A stretch of 30,605 bases of DNA from Schoenoplectus triqueter. Lineage: Eukaryota; Streptophyta; Magnoliopsida; Poales; Cyperaceae. Location: assembly GCA_964058805.1 (NCBI GenBank), contig CAXKVV010000060.1, positions 1 to 30,605 of the forward strand, read 5' to 3'. Shown piece after piece: positions 1 through 10,500 of the stretch (position 1 is its first letter; each line of letters begins with the position of its first letter). The position numbers and the translations under genes are program-made. The notes under the pieces are model-generated. The model had not been told where the DNA came from, made no database searches, and worked only from the letters and a program-made list of their open reading frames with translations.

Positions 1-2
1 CG

Positions 3-3000
3 CTATTAAGCATATTTGACGCGTTGATGATGTCACAAGACCTAAGGGAGGTACTAATTCAGGCCTTGCAAGATCCCGAGAAGTACAAGTCATACTTCGT
101 AGAGCAAAATATGCAAGAAGCCCTATTCACCGCCAAACGGGCCGCCTGTATAAATTTCACAGACGACGACCTCCTAATAGGCACCGTCGACCACAATCGC
201 CCACTGTACATCACAGGAAATTGTGGAGGGCAAAAGATTGGCCGCATCTTGGTCGACGCAGGGTCTTCGATCAATATCATGCCGCTCAAAACTCTAAAGA
301 CCATCACCTTAGATGTGAAGAATCTATCTGATGAAAAGGTGATTATTCATGGCTTTAACCAAAACTCCCAAAAGGCCCTGGGAGCTATAACTCTGAACCT
401 GCAGTGCGGAAGCCTAAAAGCGCCTACTAAATTCTATGTCATTGACGCTGAAACCTCTTATCGGGCGTTGCTGGGTCGCCCGTGGCTTCATAGTAACCAA
501 GTCATACCCTCTACTCTGCACCAATGCCTGAAATATATTGAGAATGGTAAGCAAAAGAGAATTGACGGAGATGTCAAACCATTCGGGGTGCATGAGATTA
601 AGTTCAATGACGCCCAGTATTTTCTGCCTAAATCCGCTGTGGCGCCAAGCCGGCCTATAACAAAAGCAGGTCAGAAACCCTTCAACAAAGGCCCTAAATT
701 TGATACCTCATCTGGAGAAGAAGAAGAGGTCAAATTTAATATTAAACCCCGAGGTGCTCGAGCCCAAAGACCCAGAAGAAAGTCGGGTGAGGAAGCAACC
801 TTCCGCTTCAAACAGGTGGCTGCGTATAAGGCCCAAATAAAACCGAGCGAAATCAATGCAAGTGATTCTGAAGAGGAGGTCATTTTCAATTTTAAGCCTG
901 CCAACACCCCTCAAATTCAGATCATAGAAGCAACTTCGGGAGAAGATTCCGAAGATTCCAACAACCCGGGCAATACCACCTCGGGAGAAGAGTCTGGCCA
1001 TGATCGTCAACCCTGGGAAGAGGAGTCTGACGAAGAGATCATTTATCACATCCTCAAGAAGCCATATAAAGGGCCCGAAACAGATAATGAAAGTGAGGAG
1101 TCATATATGATCAACACGGGACCCAGTAGCGGAAGGGATAACCCGGTTAGGCCGAGGCCTATAAATGAAGAGCGTTCATGGCGGGAAAATTTTGAAGGTC
1201 GCGTCTGGAATGCGATCGACGAAATAAGGCACCAGGTTGAAAATAATAGAAGAGAGGTGTCTGAACAATGGGAAGTGATGCAGGATATCAAGGTGAAACA
1301 CAATGAAATCATGATAATGATTGAGAACCTGCAAACCGCGATTTATAACTCCGAGCTACTCAAAGAGGTGACGAGCGAACCCCGTTCCGGGACCCCCGAA
1401 AGACAAACACCCGATAGCGGCAAACGGGTAATTGTCATAGTAGATGAATCAAAGGGGGAAGAAATGAAAGCTAAGCAATCGACCGTCATGCAAACCCTTA
1501 AAGTCAAGAAGAGTAAACCATACTCTTTCCTGAAAAATAAAACAGCTCGGATATTTGAGCAGGCCTTAAAGAGCGGGTTGACACTTCCCGTTTGTAAGCG
1601 ACCCGCAGACATAGAAAGAGCCGGCGAAGGCGAATTCTGCCCTTATCATCGCATATTGGGCCATACAATTGAAGAATGCTGGGTATTCAAAGACCTCATA
1701 GAAGAAGGGCATAGAAACGGGACGATCCAACTCCCGAAGAGCTTTCAACAAGACCCAGCTCCGCATAACTTGAATAATAAGGGCAAAGGGGTGGCTTATA
1801 CGATCTCGCACACTCCCGTACCTAGCAAACTTAAGGTTGCGAGACGAAAGCCTATCAAAGAAATCTACCGCTCCAACTCGGTCATGAATATTGAGATAGA
1901 AGAAGAGATGGCAGCGTTAGAGATTACTGTGGTCCCCGAAAGGCATTTTAAAGACCTTATACCAAGGGAGGTGAACCACATCCAAACCCTAAAGACCTTT
2001 GTTGTGCCGGCAAAGGTAGAGCGCATCAAAGGGAGAACTATCATCCACAAAGCTATAATTTTCTATCAGAGCGATTCAACCCAGTCTCTGAAGAACCCTG
2101 ATCACAACACTTGGAAAAAATGGGTGATAGAACAAGAATCGGAGAATGCAACGAGCGATGACGCTGCATCCCATCCCTTTGGAAAGGAGCTATATAAATT
2201 GGCAAAAAGGGCAAAATGTCTGAGAGACATATCCAAGGCCGAGGCCAAGCGCTTTGATGAACTCTGGAATGGCGGCCAGAATAAAGTCCTGGGCCTGGAC
2301 GGTAAAATAAAATACACCCGGGGATTAGGGTATAACTGCGATGACGCAGTATGTTTTGAAGGGTCTCTCAACGAGTACCGTATAGAAGAAAGCTGTTGCA
2401 TGACTTCTGTTAAAATGCCAGATAATGAAACAGAAGAGGACAATACCCCGGTCTTGAAAAATGCTTTGAAGCAGCTAGAAAAGGAACCTAATACGGTCGA
2501 TGAGTTAGCTGAAATTAATCTGGGGACAGAGGAAGACCCACGACCAACCTTCATAAGCGCGTCTTTGCCGGAAGAGGTAGCTGACAGGTTGAAGACGTTC
2601 CTTAAAAATTACATGGACTGCTTCGCTTGGAGTTATAAAGAGATGCCTGGATTAGATCCCAACGTGGCGGTCCATTACTTAAAAATTGATCCAACCTTCA
2701 AGCCGATTAAACAAGCGCCAAGGCGGATGAGAATAGAGCTCGAAGAGAAGGTCGTGGAGGAGACAAAGAAACTCATCGACGCCGGTTTCATACGGGAAGA
2801 AGAAACGCCAGAATGGGTGGCTAGCATTGTCCCGGTTAAAAAGAAAAATGGGCAGATCCGCATTTGCGTGGACTTTCGGGACTTGAACAAGGCGTGCCCT
2901 AAAGATGATTTCCCGCTCCCAGTAACCGAAATCATAATTGATCATACATCCTCCTATGAAGTCTTCTCCTTTATGGACGGTTATGCGGGCTATAATCAAA

Positions 3001-3656
3001 TCAAAATGGCGCCAGAAGATGAGAAGCATACGGCATTCCGCACGCCAATTGGCATATATTGTTACAAAGTCATGCCGTTTGGGCTCAAAAATGCGGGAGC
3101 CACCTACCAACGGGCGATGACGAAGATATTCGACGATCTGATCCACAAAATAGTCGAGTGCTATGTGGACGACTTAGTCATCAAGGCCATGTCATATGAA
3201 GAACACCTCCAATACCTCGAGGTCGTCTTCAACCGCCTAAGAGAACATGCGCTTAAATTAAACCCGTTAAAATGCGCATTCATGGTATCATCTGGTAAAT
3301 TTCTGGGGTTTGTAGTACGCCACAGGGGAATTGAGATAGACCCGGGCAAGATCAAAGCAATAACTGAACTATCCCCGCCAAAGAATTTAAAACAATTGCG
3401 ATCTTTGCAAGGGCAATTGGCGTACATCAGGCGGTTCATAGCCAACCTATCGGGTAAAATCCAACCCTTCACCCGGCTGACTAAGAAGAATATCCCGTTT
3501 AAGTGGGACGGCGAGTGCCAGCGAGCCTTTGAAGAAATCAAGGCATATCTACTCAACCCTCCAGTATTGGCGGCGCCCATACCCGGGAAGGAGCTCATAT
3601 TATACACGACCGCCCTAGATGGATCCTTGGGAGCCCTGTTGGCACAAGAGAACTAG
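3..3656 (+). CDS. pol: gag-pol polyprotein, first part: gag end, protease, reverse transcriptase, start of RNase H (partial, interrupted)
   Basis: Structural and replication polyprotein of a Ty3/gypsy element. The frame is open from the left edge (codon at 3), so no start codon is visible; the ATGs at 27 and 30 are internal. A retropepsin-like protease follows, with a DAGSS active site (Asp codon at 255). A long hydrophilic linker (about 640-2600) has four degenerate acidic repeats (codons at about 711, 783, 861 and 1026) and a C-x2-H-x4-H-x4-C zinc-knuckle-like motif (Cys 1638, His 1647, His 1662, Cys 1677). Reverse transcriptase spans about 2690-3240: the first catalytic Asp is in FSFMDGY (codon 2976) and the YVDD box is at 3162-3173, so all three metal-binding Asp are present. 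The connection and first RNase H strand follow, then TAG at 3654-3656 ends the frame. The same frame resumes at once, so the break is a single nonsense codon and not a frameshift. Confidence 0.9.
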   Translation, partial: LLSIFDALMMSQDLREVLIQALQDPEKYKSYFVEQNMQEALFTAKRAACINFTDDDLLIGTVDHNRPLYITGNCGGQKIGRILVDAGSSINIMPLKTLKTITLDVKNLSDEKVIIHGFNQNSQKALGAITLNLQCGSLKAPTKFYVIDAETSYRALLGRPWLHSNQVIPSTLHQCLKYIENGKQKRIDGDVKPFGVHEIKFNDAQYFLPKSAVAPSRPITKAGQKPFNKGPKFDTSSGEEEEVKFNIKPRGARAQRPRRKSGEEATFRFKQVAAYKAQIKPSEINASDSEEEVIFNFKPANTPQIQIIEATSGEDSEDSNNPGNTTSGEESGHDRQPWEEESDEEIIYHILKKPYKGPETDNESEESYMINTGPSSGRDNPVRPRPINEERSWRENFEGRVWNAIDEIRHQVENNRREVSEQWEVMQDIKVKHNEIMIMIENLQTAIYNSELLKEVTSEPRSGTPERQTPDSGKRVIVIVDESKGEEMKAKQSTVMQTLKVKKSKPYSFLKNKTARIFEQALKSGLTLPVCKRPADIERAGEGEFCPYHRILGHTIEECWVFKDLIEEGHRNGTIQLPKSFQQDPAPHNLNNKGKGVAYTISHTPVPSKLKVARRKPIKEIYRSNSVMNIEIEEEMAALEITVVPERHFKDLIPREVNHIQTLKTFVVPAKVERIKGRTIIHKAIIFYQSDSTQSLKNPDHNTWKKWVIEQESENATSDDAASHPFGKELYKLAKRAKCLRDISKAEAKRFDELWNGGQNKVLGLDGKIKYTRGLGYNCDDAVCFEGSLNEYRIEESCCMTSVKMPDNETEEDNTPVLKNALKQLEKEPNTVDELAEINLGTEEDPRPTFISASLPEEVADRLKTFLKNYMDCFAWSYKEMPGLDPNVAVHYLKIDPTFKPIKQAPRRMRIELEEKVVEETKKLIDAGFIREEETPEWVASIVPVKKKNGQIRICVDFRDLNKACPKDDFPLPVTEIIIDHTSSYEVFSFMDGYAGYNQIKMAPEDEKHTAFRTPIGIYCYKVMPFGLKNAGATYQRAMTKIFDDLIHKIVECYVDDLVIKAMSYEEHLQYLEVVFNRLREHALKLNPLKCAFMVSSGKFLGFVVRHRGIEIDPGKIKAITELSPPKNLKQLRSLQGQLAYIRRFIANLSGKIQPFTRLTKKNIPFKWDGECQRAFEEIKAYLLNPPVLAAPIPGKELILYTTALDGSLGALLAQEN

Positions 3657-5843
3657 GATGGTAATCAAAATGCGCTATATTACCTAAGTCGCATGATGGT
3701 AGGGGCAGAACACGGGTATTCACCGATCGAGAAGCATTGTTTAGCCCTAATCTTTGCGGTGAAGAAATTGAGGCATTACATGCTAGCCCACAAAATCATT
3801 TTAATATCCAAGGTGGACCCTCTCAAATATCTGATGACTCGGCCAATGCTGACGGGGAGGCTGGCCAAGTGGGCTATCATTCTCACCGAGTTCGACATCA
3901 CCTATACACCGCAAAAGGCGATCAAGGGGCAGGCGCTAGCAGATTTCCTGGCTGCACACCCGATCCAAGATAACTCCCCATTAAAATGTGACTTCCCTGA
4001 TGAAGAATCTCTACATGTTGAAGAAGGAAGTCCTATATGGGAGATGTACTTTGATGGTGCTTCTTCAATCAAGCCGATCGCGGGCCCGGGAGTCCCAACT
4101 GTGCGAGCTGGCGCAGGACTAGTCTTCGTAACCCCGGAAGGCGGGATAATACGACATTCTCTAGCTTTAACCGAACCATGTACAAATAATGAAGCAGAGT
4201 ATGAGGCACTTATCGCCGGACTAGAGCTATCACTGGAGCTGGAAATCAAGGCTGTGCGCATCTTTGGGGATTCACAGTTGATAATAAATCAAATAATTGG
4301 CGAATACAAGGTCTTGAAGCCGGAACTAATACAATATCACCAGAAGGCCATGGAACTAATGAAGAAAATCCCGTACGTGTCCATTGAGAAGGTCACAAGG
4401 GCTGTGAATGGTGAAGCAGATGCGTTGGCCAAACTCGCCAAGGAGCTGGGTGAACCGACAGAGCCAGAAATCCACATCATCGTCCGCAATAGGAGGCCAT
4501 TATCATTGTGTCAAATAACAGATGATGCGAATAATAAAAATGCTGGGTTAGAAAAGATAGAATGCCAGGAAGCAATGATAACTGAAAACGATGATTGGAG
4601 ACAGCCGTTCATCGAATATTTCCGGCATGGCACCCTCCCCAAAGATAAAAGAATCGCTGATCAACTAAGAAAACGGGTACTACGGTATGCGTATGTGGGC
4701 AACACGTTATACCGTAGGTCTTACGATCAACTATGGCTAAGGTGTGTATCAGGACCTGAAGCCGGGCAGGTTATGAAAGAAGTTCATTCCGGGCTATGCG
4801 GAGCACATCAGTCTGGGCCAAAAATGAAGTTGAAGATCAAGCGAATGGGATATTATTGGCCCACGATGGTGGCTGATTGTGAAGAGCACGCCAAGAAGTG
4901 CCGCATGTGCCAGATACATGGCCCTTTTATACATCAAGCGCCAAACCCGTTGCATCCCACGGTAGCCTCCTGGCCATTTAATATGTGGGGCACAGATATA
5001 GTGGGGCCCATAGACCCTCCGACGTCGAGAGGTCACCGGTTCATCCTGGCGGCGACGGATTATTTTACGAAATGGGCCGAAGCCGTTCCACTCAAAGAAG
5101 TTAAAGCATCCGATGTGGTTAAGTTCTTTAAGACGCACATCCTTTACCGATTCGGTACACCGCAACGAATAATATCTGATAATGGAACGGCCTTTAAGAG
5201 CTCCAAAGTCTATGCCCTGGCGGAGCAATTTAACATCGACTGGAGATTCTCGTCCATTTATAACCCGAGAGCCAACGGCCTGGCCGAAGCCTTTAACAAA
5301 ACCTTGATCAACATTATGAAAAAGACCGTGGACGGCAACCAACGAGACTGGGATAATCGTCTACAGGAGGCATTATGGGCTTATCGAACTACATACCGAA
5401 CGCCTACGCAAGCTACCCCGTATTCTCTGGCTTTTGGGGTTGAAGCCGTCCTCCCTCTTGAGGTGGAACTACCGTCATTGCGGGTGGCTATGCAAAATGA
5501 TATGACCATGGATGAATGCCAACAACTTAGACTGGACGAGTTGGATGCCATGGACGAGAAGAGGTTAATAGCCCAGCAGAACCTTGAAATATATCAGGCA
5601 AAAATGGCGAGGGCATATGACAAAATGGCGCGAGTCAGGGCATTTCAACAAGGAGAGCTTGTTCTTGTCCTTAAGAGGCCGATCATTGGCCGGCACATTG
5701 GCCCAAAATTCTCTCCGAATTGGGAAGGGCCATATGTAATTGAGAAGGTATACGGGGGCGGCGCATACCAACTCATAGACCATGAAGGTGAAAGGCCCAT
5801 GCCACCGATTAATGGGCGATATCTGAAGAAGTACTACACATAG
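3657..5843 (+). CDS. pol: pol polyprotein, second part: RNase H remainder, second RNase H, integrase (no own start)
   Basis: This continues the upstream frame without a shift. The first ATGs (3690, 3693) lie inside the RNase H fold, so it would not normally start here. The first RNase H keeps its Glu (codon 3729), a VDPLKYL strand and an ALADFL end. A complete second, archaeal/plant-type RNase H follows with all four acidic residues: Asp 4053 (FDGASS), Glu 4197 (EAEYEAL), Asp 4269 (GDSQL) and Asp 4419 (EADALAKLA). Integrase has the HHCC zinc site (His 4785, His 4806, Cys 4899, Cys 4908) and a DD35E core: Asp 4995, Asp 5178, Glu 5286, with exactly 35 residues between the last two. The C-terminus ends in LKKYYT with no chromodomain. 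Known role: RNA degradation during reverse transcription, then cDNA insertion. No lesion is seen in this part. Confidence 0.9.
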   Translation, partial: DGNQNALYYLSRMMVGAEHGYSPIEKHCLALIFAVKKLRHYMLAHKIILISKVDPLKYLMTRPMLTGRLAKWAIILTEFDITYTPQKAIKGQALADFLAAHPIQDNSPLKCDFPDEESLHVEEGSPIWEMYFDGASSIKPIAGPGVPTVRAGAGLVFVTPEGGIIRHSLALTEPCTNNEAEYEALIAGLELSLELEIKAVRIFGDSQLIINQIIGEYKVLKPELIQYHQKAMELMKKIPYVSIEKVTRAVNGEADALAKLAKELGEPTEPEIHIIVRNRRPLSLCQITDDANNKNAGLEKIECQEAMITENDDWRQPFIEYFRHGTLPKDKRIADQLRKRVLRYAYVGNTLYRRSYDQLWLRCVSGPEAGQVMKEVHSGLCGAHQSGPKMKLKIKRMGYYWPTMVADCEEHAKKCRMCQIHGPFIHQAPNPLHPTVASWPFNMWGTDIVGPIDPPTSRGHRFILAATDYFTKWAEAVPLKEVKASDVVKFFKTHILYRFGTPQRIISDNGTAFKSSKVYALAEQFNIDWRFSSIYNPRANGLAEAFNKTLINIMKKTVDGNQRDWDNRLQEALWAYRTTYRTPTQATPYSLAFGVEAVLPLEVELPSLRVAMQNDMTMDECQQLRLDELDAMDEKRLIAQQNLEIYQAKMARAYDKMARVRAFQQGELVLVLKRPIIGRHIGPKFSPNWEGPYVIEKVYGGGAYQLIDHEGERPMPPINGRYLKKYYT

Positions 5844-6522
5844 CCCGGAGCGGGGCCAACCGAGTAGTATCTATTGTAAATAAATAAGGAGGGAATAAGT
5901 GTTCGTTTACACACACGTGCACGAAACACAAACCTATGTCTAACCTCCACTTTTGCATAAAAATCCCAAAAACCCTACTTTTGCATCTGTAAATAGAATG
6001 CATCCAAAAATTCAAAACCACACAAACACATTTAGCCCTATAAAAATAAAAAATACAGAATAAGAGAATTCAACGCCAAAACCACGCGAGAATGTAAGGC
6101 GAGAGCTTTGGTGTTTGGGCCCACAATACAAATACCACTGGGTTTGTCCATTTGATACAGAATAAACACAAAAATGGGCAGGGTTTGCAGTTTGTCCCTC
6201 AAACTATCTGTTGCCCAGTGACGAAAGTTGCTCATATTGGTCGCCCGCGGCGCAAGCCAAGGGATAGGTCGAGCAAATTGGTGGCTAGTAAGTAGTCGCT
6301 TCCGAGGGCATATGAATAAATAACTCTCATACTATTAGTAACATGTATTACTAATAACAAAAAATCTGCTCTCTTCTGATAAAATAAAAGGATATATATA
6401 TGTAAAACAATAAAAAACCTATTTTTCTACTCATAAAAAAAATGATAATAAAAAATAATAATAAAATCTTTTCAATAAGGGGTTGCCACCTTTGTCCCCG
6501 ACACCATGAGTGTTATACAAAG
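5844..6522. other. Post-pol non-coding spacer
   Basis: No credible reading frame. It is moderately AT-rich with A-runs around 6380-6470. A short purine tract at 5886-5895 is followed by TGT at 5900 and could be read as a polypurine tract plus LTR start. I do not favour this, because the antisense gene and other element-like DNA follow. No promoter or RNA gene was recognised. Confidence 0.5.
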
Positions 6523-6568
6523 CTAGGTTGGGTGCATTCATCCGTAAAAGCACCACACGCCCGAAGAA

Positions 6569-6598
6569 ATGGTGTGTCATGATCCCACGACATATCAT
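6569..6598 (+). other. Hairpin H1, copy 1 (loop with ATCCCA)
   Basis: Left arm ATGGTGTGTC (6569-6578) pairs with GACATATCAT (6589-6598): 10 pairs, two of them G.U. The 10-base loop is ATGATCCCAC. Copy 2 keeps the ATCCCA loop core with entirely different arms. Confidence 0.6.
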
Positions 6599-6809
6599 GG
6601 AGGGGTCAGATCAAGGGTTTACGCTTGTACCTGACATTTCATGTTAAACAAAGCGGCTCGCTTAAAGAAGTGACTCAGGTCATGGAGAGCGGACCTACCC
6701 GATGAAAGCCTGTCTCGCAGGGATGCGTGATGGATGTTTGAGGGTAGCTAAAATATAAAAAAACTAGGTTGGGTACATTCATCCGCAAAAGTACCATACG
6801 CCCAAGGAG

Positions 6810-6840
6810 GTGATCTGTTTCTAATCCCAAAATAGATCAT
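6810..6840 (+). other. Hairpin H1, copy 2 (loop with ATCCCA)
   Basis: TGATCTGTTT (6811-6820) pairs with AAATAGATCA (6830-6839): 10 pairs, one G.U, plus a G.U closing pair (6810/6840). The loop is CTAATCCCA. The arm sequence differs from copy 1 at most positions, while pairing and loop core are kept. Confidence 0.6.
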
Positions 6841-6989
6841 GGAGGGGTCAGACTAAGGGTTTATGCTTTTGCCCGACATTCAGTGTCAAATAAAGTAATT
6901 CGCTTAAAGAAGTGACTCAGGTCATGGAGAGCGGACCTACCCGATGAAAGCCTGTCTCGCAGGGATGCGTGATGGATGTTTGAGGGTAG

Positions 6990-7576
6990 TACACCCACAA
7001 AACAAATTGAGTGGAGATGAGTGAATGTGAGTTTCCACTTCCGCACGCAACGGTGCACAAATGAGGGGAGAGTGGGTGAGCTTCCACAAATAAACGTCAA
7101 TCAAATATACAAGGAGCATCCACAAAATGGTGTTATCAATTGCATCCATAATCCAATTGATACTGGTAAGTTTATCCATCAGTAATAAAGGGATAAACGG
7201 GTTTATTCTGTACCCGGCCTAGAGGTCAATACAGACAGGTTCGGTATCCGTAAAATACCACGGTTACTTGAGTTTTGTATTGCCATAAATAAAGAGAAAT
7301 GATGTATAGAATCAATGTAATAGGATGTTGTAAGATTTTCCTTTTATTATGATTAGACGCTGCGAAGCAGTTGTAATAGGGCGCTTTTACAAATAAGATT
7401 GGAGGTGCATAGCATGAAATCAATAAAATACTTCCTCGCGCTGCAGAGGAAGCGACGAAAGGATAATAATAGAAGCAAGCATCATCCACAACAAGAGATC
7501 AAAATGATAAATGTCAAGGCATCCTATATCAAGTATAGTAAAAGAAAAGGAGAAGAGAAAAAAATGAAAGTGCAGT
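6990..7576. other. Non-coding spacer with two perfect inverted repeats and a candidate antisense poly(A) signal
   Basis: No credible frame. TATCAATTG (7134-7142) pairs with CAATTGATA (7154-7162), and GTTTATCC (7170-7177) pairs with GGATAAAC (7191-7198); the hairpins are only seven bases apart. On the minus strand AATAAA lies at 7348-7343, about 230 bases past the stop of the antisense gene, and could serve its poly(A) site. A 25-base purine tract (7540-7564) followed by TG is one possible polypurine tract of the element. Confidence 0.5.
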
Positions 7577-10500
7577 CTATGGGCCCAAAAAGCGGGACTC
7601 CAACTCTAATAGCACAGTGCTAATAGTCTCTAAATGAGTATGGAGGGAGTGCCTATCCTCCTCCGAAGCTGCCTCGAAGTCCAAGAACTGAGCAAAGGCA
7701 CTATCTCGGGCGCTCGAATGAATCTGCAACTCCGGGAGACGTCCTGCTAGATGTCGAGAGAAGCCCTCTACTGATAATCTGTGGTCCTCTAGCTCCTGCA
7801 CGAGCAGTCGAGCGGGCCCACCACTAACTCCCATGGAGCGGAGAGTGGCACAAGAAGAGAGCCGCTGAAGATAGTGGAGTCGAGCAGCCTCCAAGTGTCT
7901 GCGCAGCTCATGAATCTCCAACTCGTGCTGGTATACGAGAGAGCTCGCATCCTGGTAAGCCCTGAGCAGCTCCTCACACCTCCTGGAAATGAAAGTGCTC
8001 TCGAGACGAGGTGCAATGAGTAGAGCTGGCGCGATGGTATCCCGCATCAGCCCATACCAATCAAAAGAGAAACCACTAGGCAGAGAGTCCAGGATCTCGA
8101 AGTCTAGCGGATAGCCTCCGAAGAAGGTATCCCGGAGTGCATCCGCCAGCGCGGCCAAGGCGAGCTGCACATCCCTCGATGAAACATCTGCAAGTAAAAT
8201 AAATGGGTTAGACAAATTGTTATAACCAAAGAAGAAATAGAAGGAAGAGAAGATCTAACCTATCGCCCCGTCGCCTGAGACCGGCGGGACTGAATCGGGG
8301 GCAAGGATATCGGCCGCCTCAGGAGGACCTGCAGGTGCACTAGACCCGGCTACAAAATAAAATAAAAAGCATGAATACATGAAAAATAAAATACGGGCAA
8401 ATGATAAAGGAAATATAAGGTACCGGGAGAGGCATGAGGCTCTATGAAACCCTCACTAGCCGGAACCCCCGTCTCTGGGCTGTGAAATAGCTGCTCCACA
8501 AGCCAGCTCTCATCCAACTCTGAGTCGTCATCGACTGCAACCCGCTCAGTCGAGACTCTGCCATCTGTGATCATGAGAGGCTGTCCATCGGGAGATGAAG
8601 AAGCATGAGATGGCCCTCCCTCGATCAGTAATGGCTCGTCGCCTGCGGGCTCGACAGCCAATGGACTCTCCTGCTCTAAAGAAGCCTCCTCTGATCGTAC
8701 AAGAGTGAGCACTGGCCCCAAAACCACATCAAAGGAGTCACCATCCCCGGTAGGCACCAATAAGATCGACGGTGAGGCAGGACCGTCGTAAAAGAAAGAC
8801 TCCGAGCGGTGTGGAGATGCCATGTCATCGGCCTCAGGGCCTGTAAAATCTACATGTAAGAATATACTAGTGCATGCTGGCAACTAAGTATTAAATGAAG
8901 CACACGAACCTGCGACGGCAAGGTCGGTGCAAAACCCTGGAATAGCAGTGTTCGCAGGCGCCGATAAATCTGCTATGATGTCATCTTGGGTGGCCTCCAC
9001 AGGAGATGTCCCACGAGCTGAAAAATAAACCCTAATCAGAGATGTAAATGAAGTACGCCTGAATAAGGATAGGCGAGTCAGTAGAGAGAATCACCCGGAG
9101 TGGGAGAAGGAAAAGAAGATGGAGAAGACGGCTGAGAGGCGCCGTCTCGATCTCTCCCCATGGTAGCTGGAGCCGGTGGCTCGACATATGGCTGGAAATG
9201 AACGCCGACTACTCGTGGACGAGGGACTGAGAACCCGGGCTCCGCATGATCATACTCATAAGCCAGCTCTGAATCAAAGAAGAATTGGTCGAAATGAGAT
9301 AAGGCTTATCGAAAAGAAATAACCTAAAGGGATGATGAAGCATACCTGTGAGAATGGTCCTAACAGGAGCATGAGAAAACCGGCTGTCTAAACCCTGAAA
9401 GTCGACAGGCTCTGCGGCAATGGCCGGGAAAGGGCTGCGATCACGCGAAACGATGCCATCTAATAGAGGCTGACCATCTCGCGGACATGTACTCCGGACG
9501 ACCACCGGAGGAGTATACGACTGGTAAGAGCGAATGGTCTCATAATACCACTGCTGATAACGCCTCGTGAAGGTGGAAGTCCTAGAGGTGGATACCATCT
9601 GATAGCGAGTGCCCGTGCCTAGTCGGAAGAGGTGAGTGTAGCACCATCCGATACCCTCCAAATCAGCCGCCAGTGATATAGGGCGGAGAAGAGGCGCTGG
9701 AATATCCTGATCCAAGCCAAACTGATGTGCGCATCGATGTGGCGAATAGGGCTCGATGAACATATAATCGCCCAATCTGAGAGGAAGAAAGCCCTGACGA
9801 ATACTGATCAGGTGCTCCAAGTCGATAGGCCTGGCTCGAATGCTAGAAGAGTCAGAAGAGGGGACCCTGCTGTCAATCACCATCCTGTCAGCAACCCTAG
9901 ATGTCCCACGGGCCACTGATCTGTCTCGAGAGAAGCGCAGTTGGTCTCGACTCCTGAAGAATCTATACCGAGCAGCCTCTGGAGTCAATGAAGCTGGCTG
10001 CACCCCAGCTAAGTCACTCAATAAGGGTAGACGATCTCGTAGCGTGACCGCCATGCCGGGATCATATGAGCCAGACCAGTGTAAATGAAGCCATCCGCTA
10101 ATCAGATGCCACGGGATCAGCTCCTGGCACTGTGAAGGACTACGAGATGAAGTCAGACCGCGGAGGCACCTATAAATGTTGGCCAGTACAGGCACGGCCA
10201 AAGAAATCCTGTCGCCACGCGCGATCAGGCTCGCCATAATGAACACCGAAGGCCGAATGATGTATGCGGGAGAGCTAGGTAATAAGAAGTAGCAAATCCA
10301 CCAAGAGATGAAAGCTGTCAAATAAGTCTCCCGATCCACGTCATGTGAACACAGGGTATCCTGAGATGGGATAGGGCCGTCGTGATGAATCTCGAGCCGA
10401 CCTGTACCAAATGGATCTCTGGTGGAAGCCAGACCCGTAGGGCGAGTGTGGACCCGATCGGTGAAATAGGCGATCCAATGTCTGAACGGAACACCGGGAT

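Larger units (their letters stand above)
6523..6989 (+). repeat. Two-copy tandem repeat, period about 241 bp
   Basis: Copy 1 is 6523-6747 and copy 2 is 6764-6989. Both start CTAGGTTGGGT and end GATGTTTGAGGGTAG. The last 90 or so bases, from GCTTAAAGAAGTGACTCAGG on, are almost identical. The first half is more diverged, and the divergence concentrates in the arms of a hairpin that still pairs in both copies. The repeat lies between pol and the antisense gene, in the region where Tat elements are known to gain tandem repeats. Confidence 0.85.

Noticed and set aside
59..3607. Minus-strand frames opposite pol (for example 2102-2554, 2679-3146, 3161-3607)
   Set aside because: Shadows of the coding strand, with no recognisable domain.
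3654..3656. Programmed stop-codon readthrough
   Set aside because: The stop is inside the RNase H fold and not between gag and pol, and no known readthrough context follows.
5886..5902. Polypurine tract and 3' LTR start right after pol
   Set aside because: The tract is short (AAGGAGGGAA), and the antisense gene with typical Tat layout follows; kept only as an alternative.
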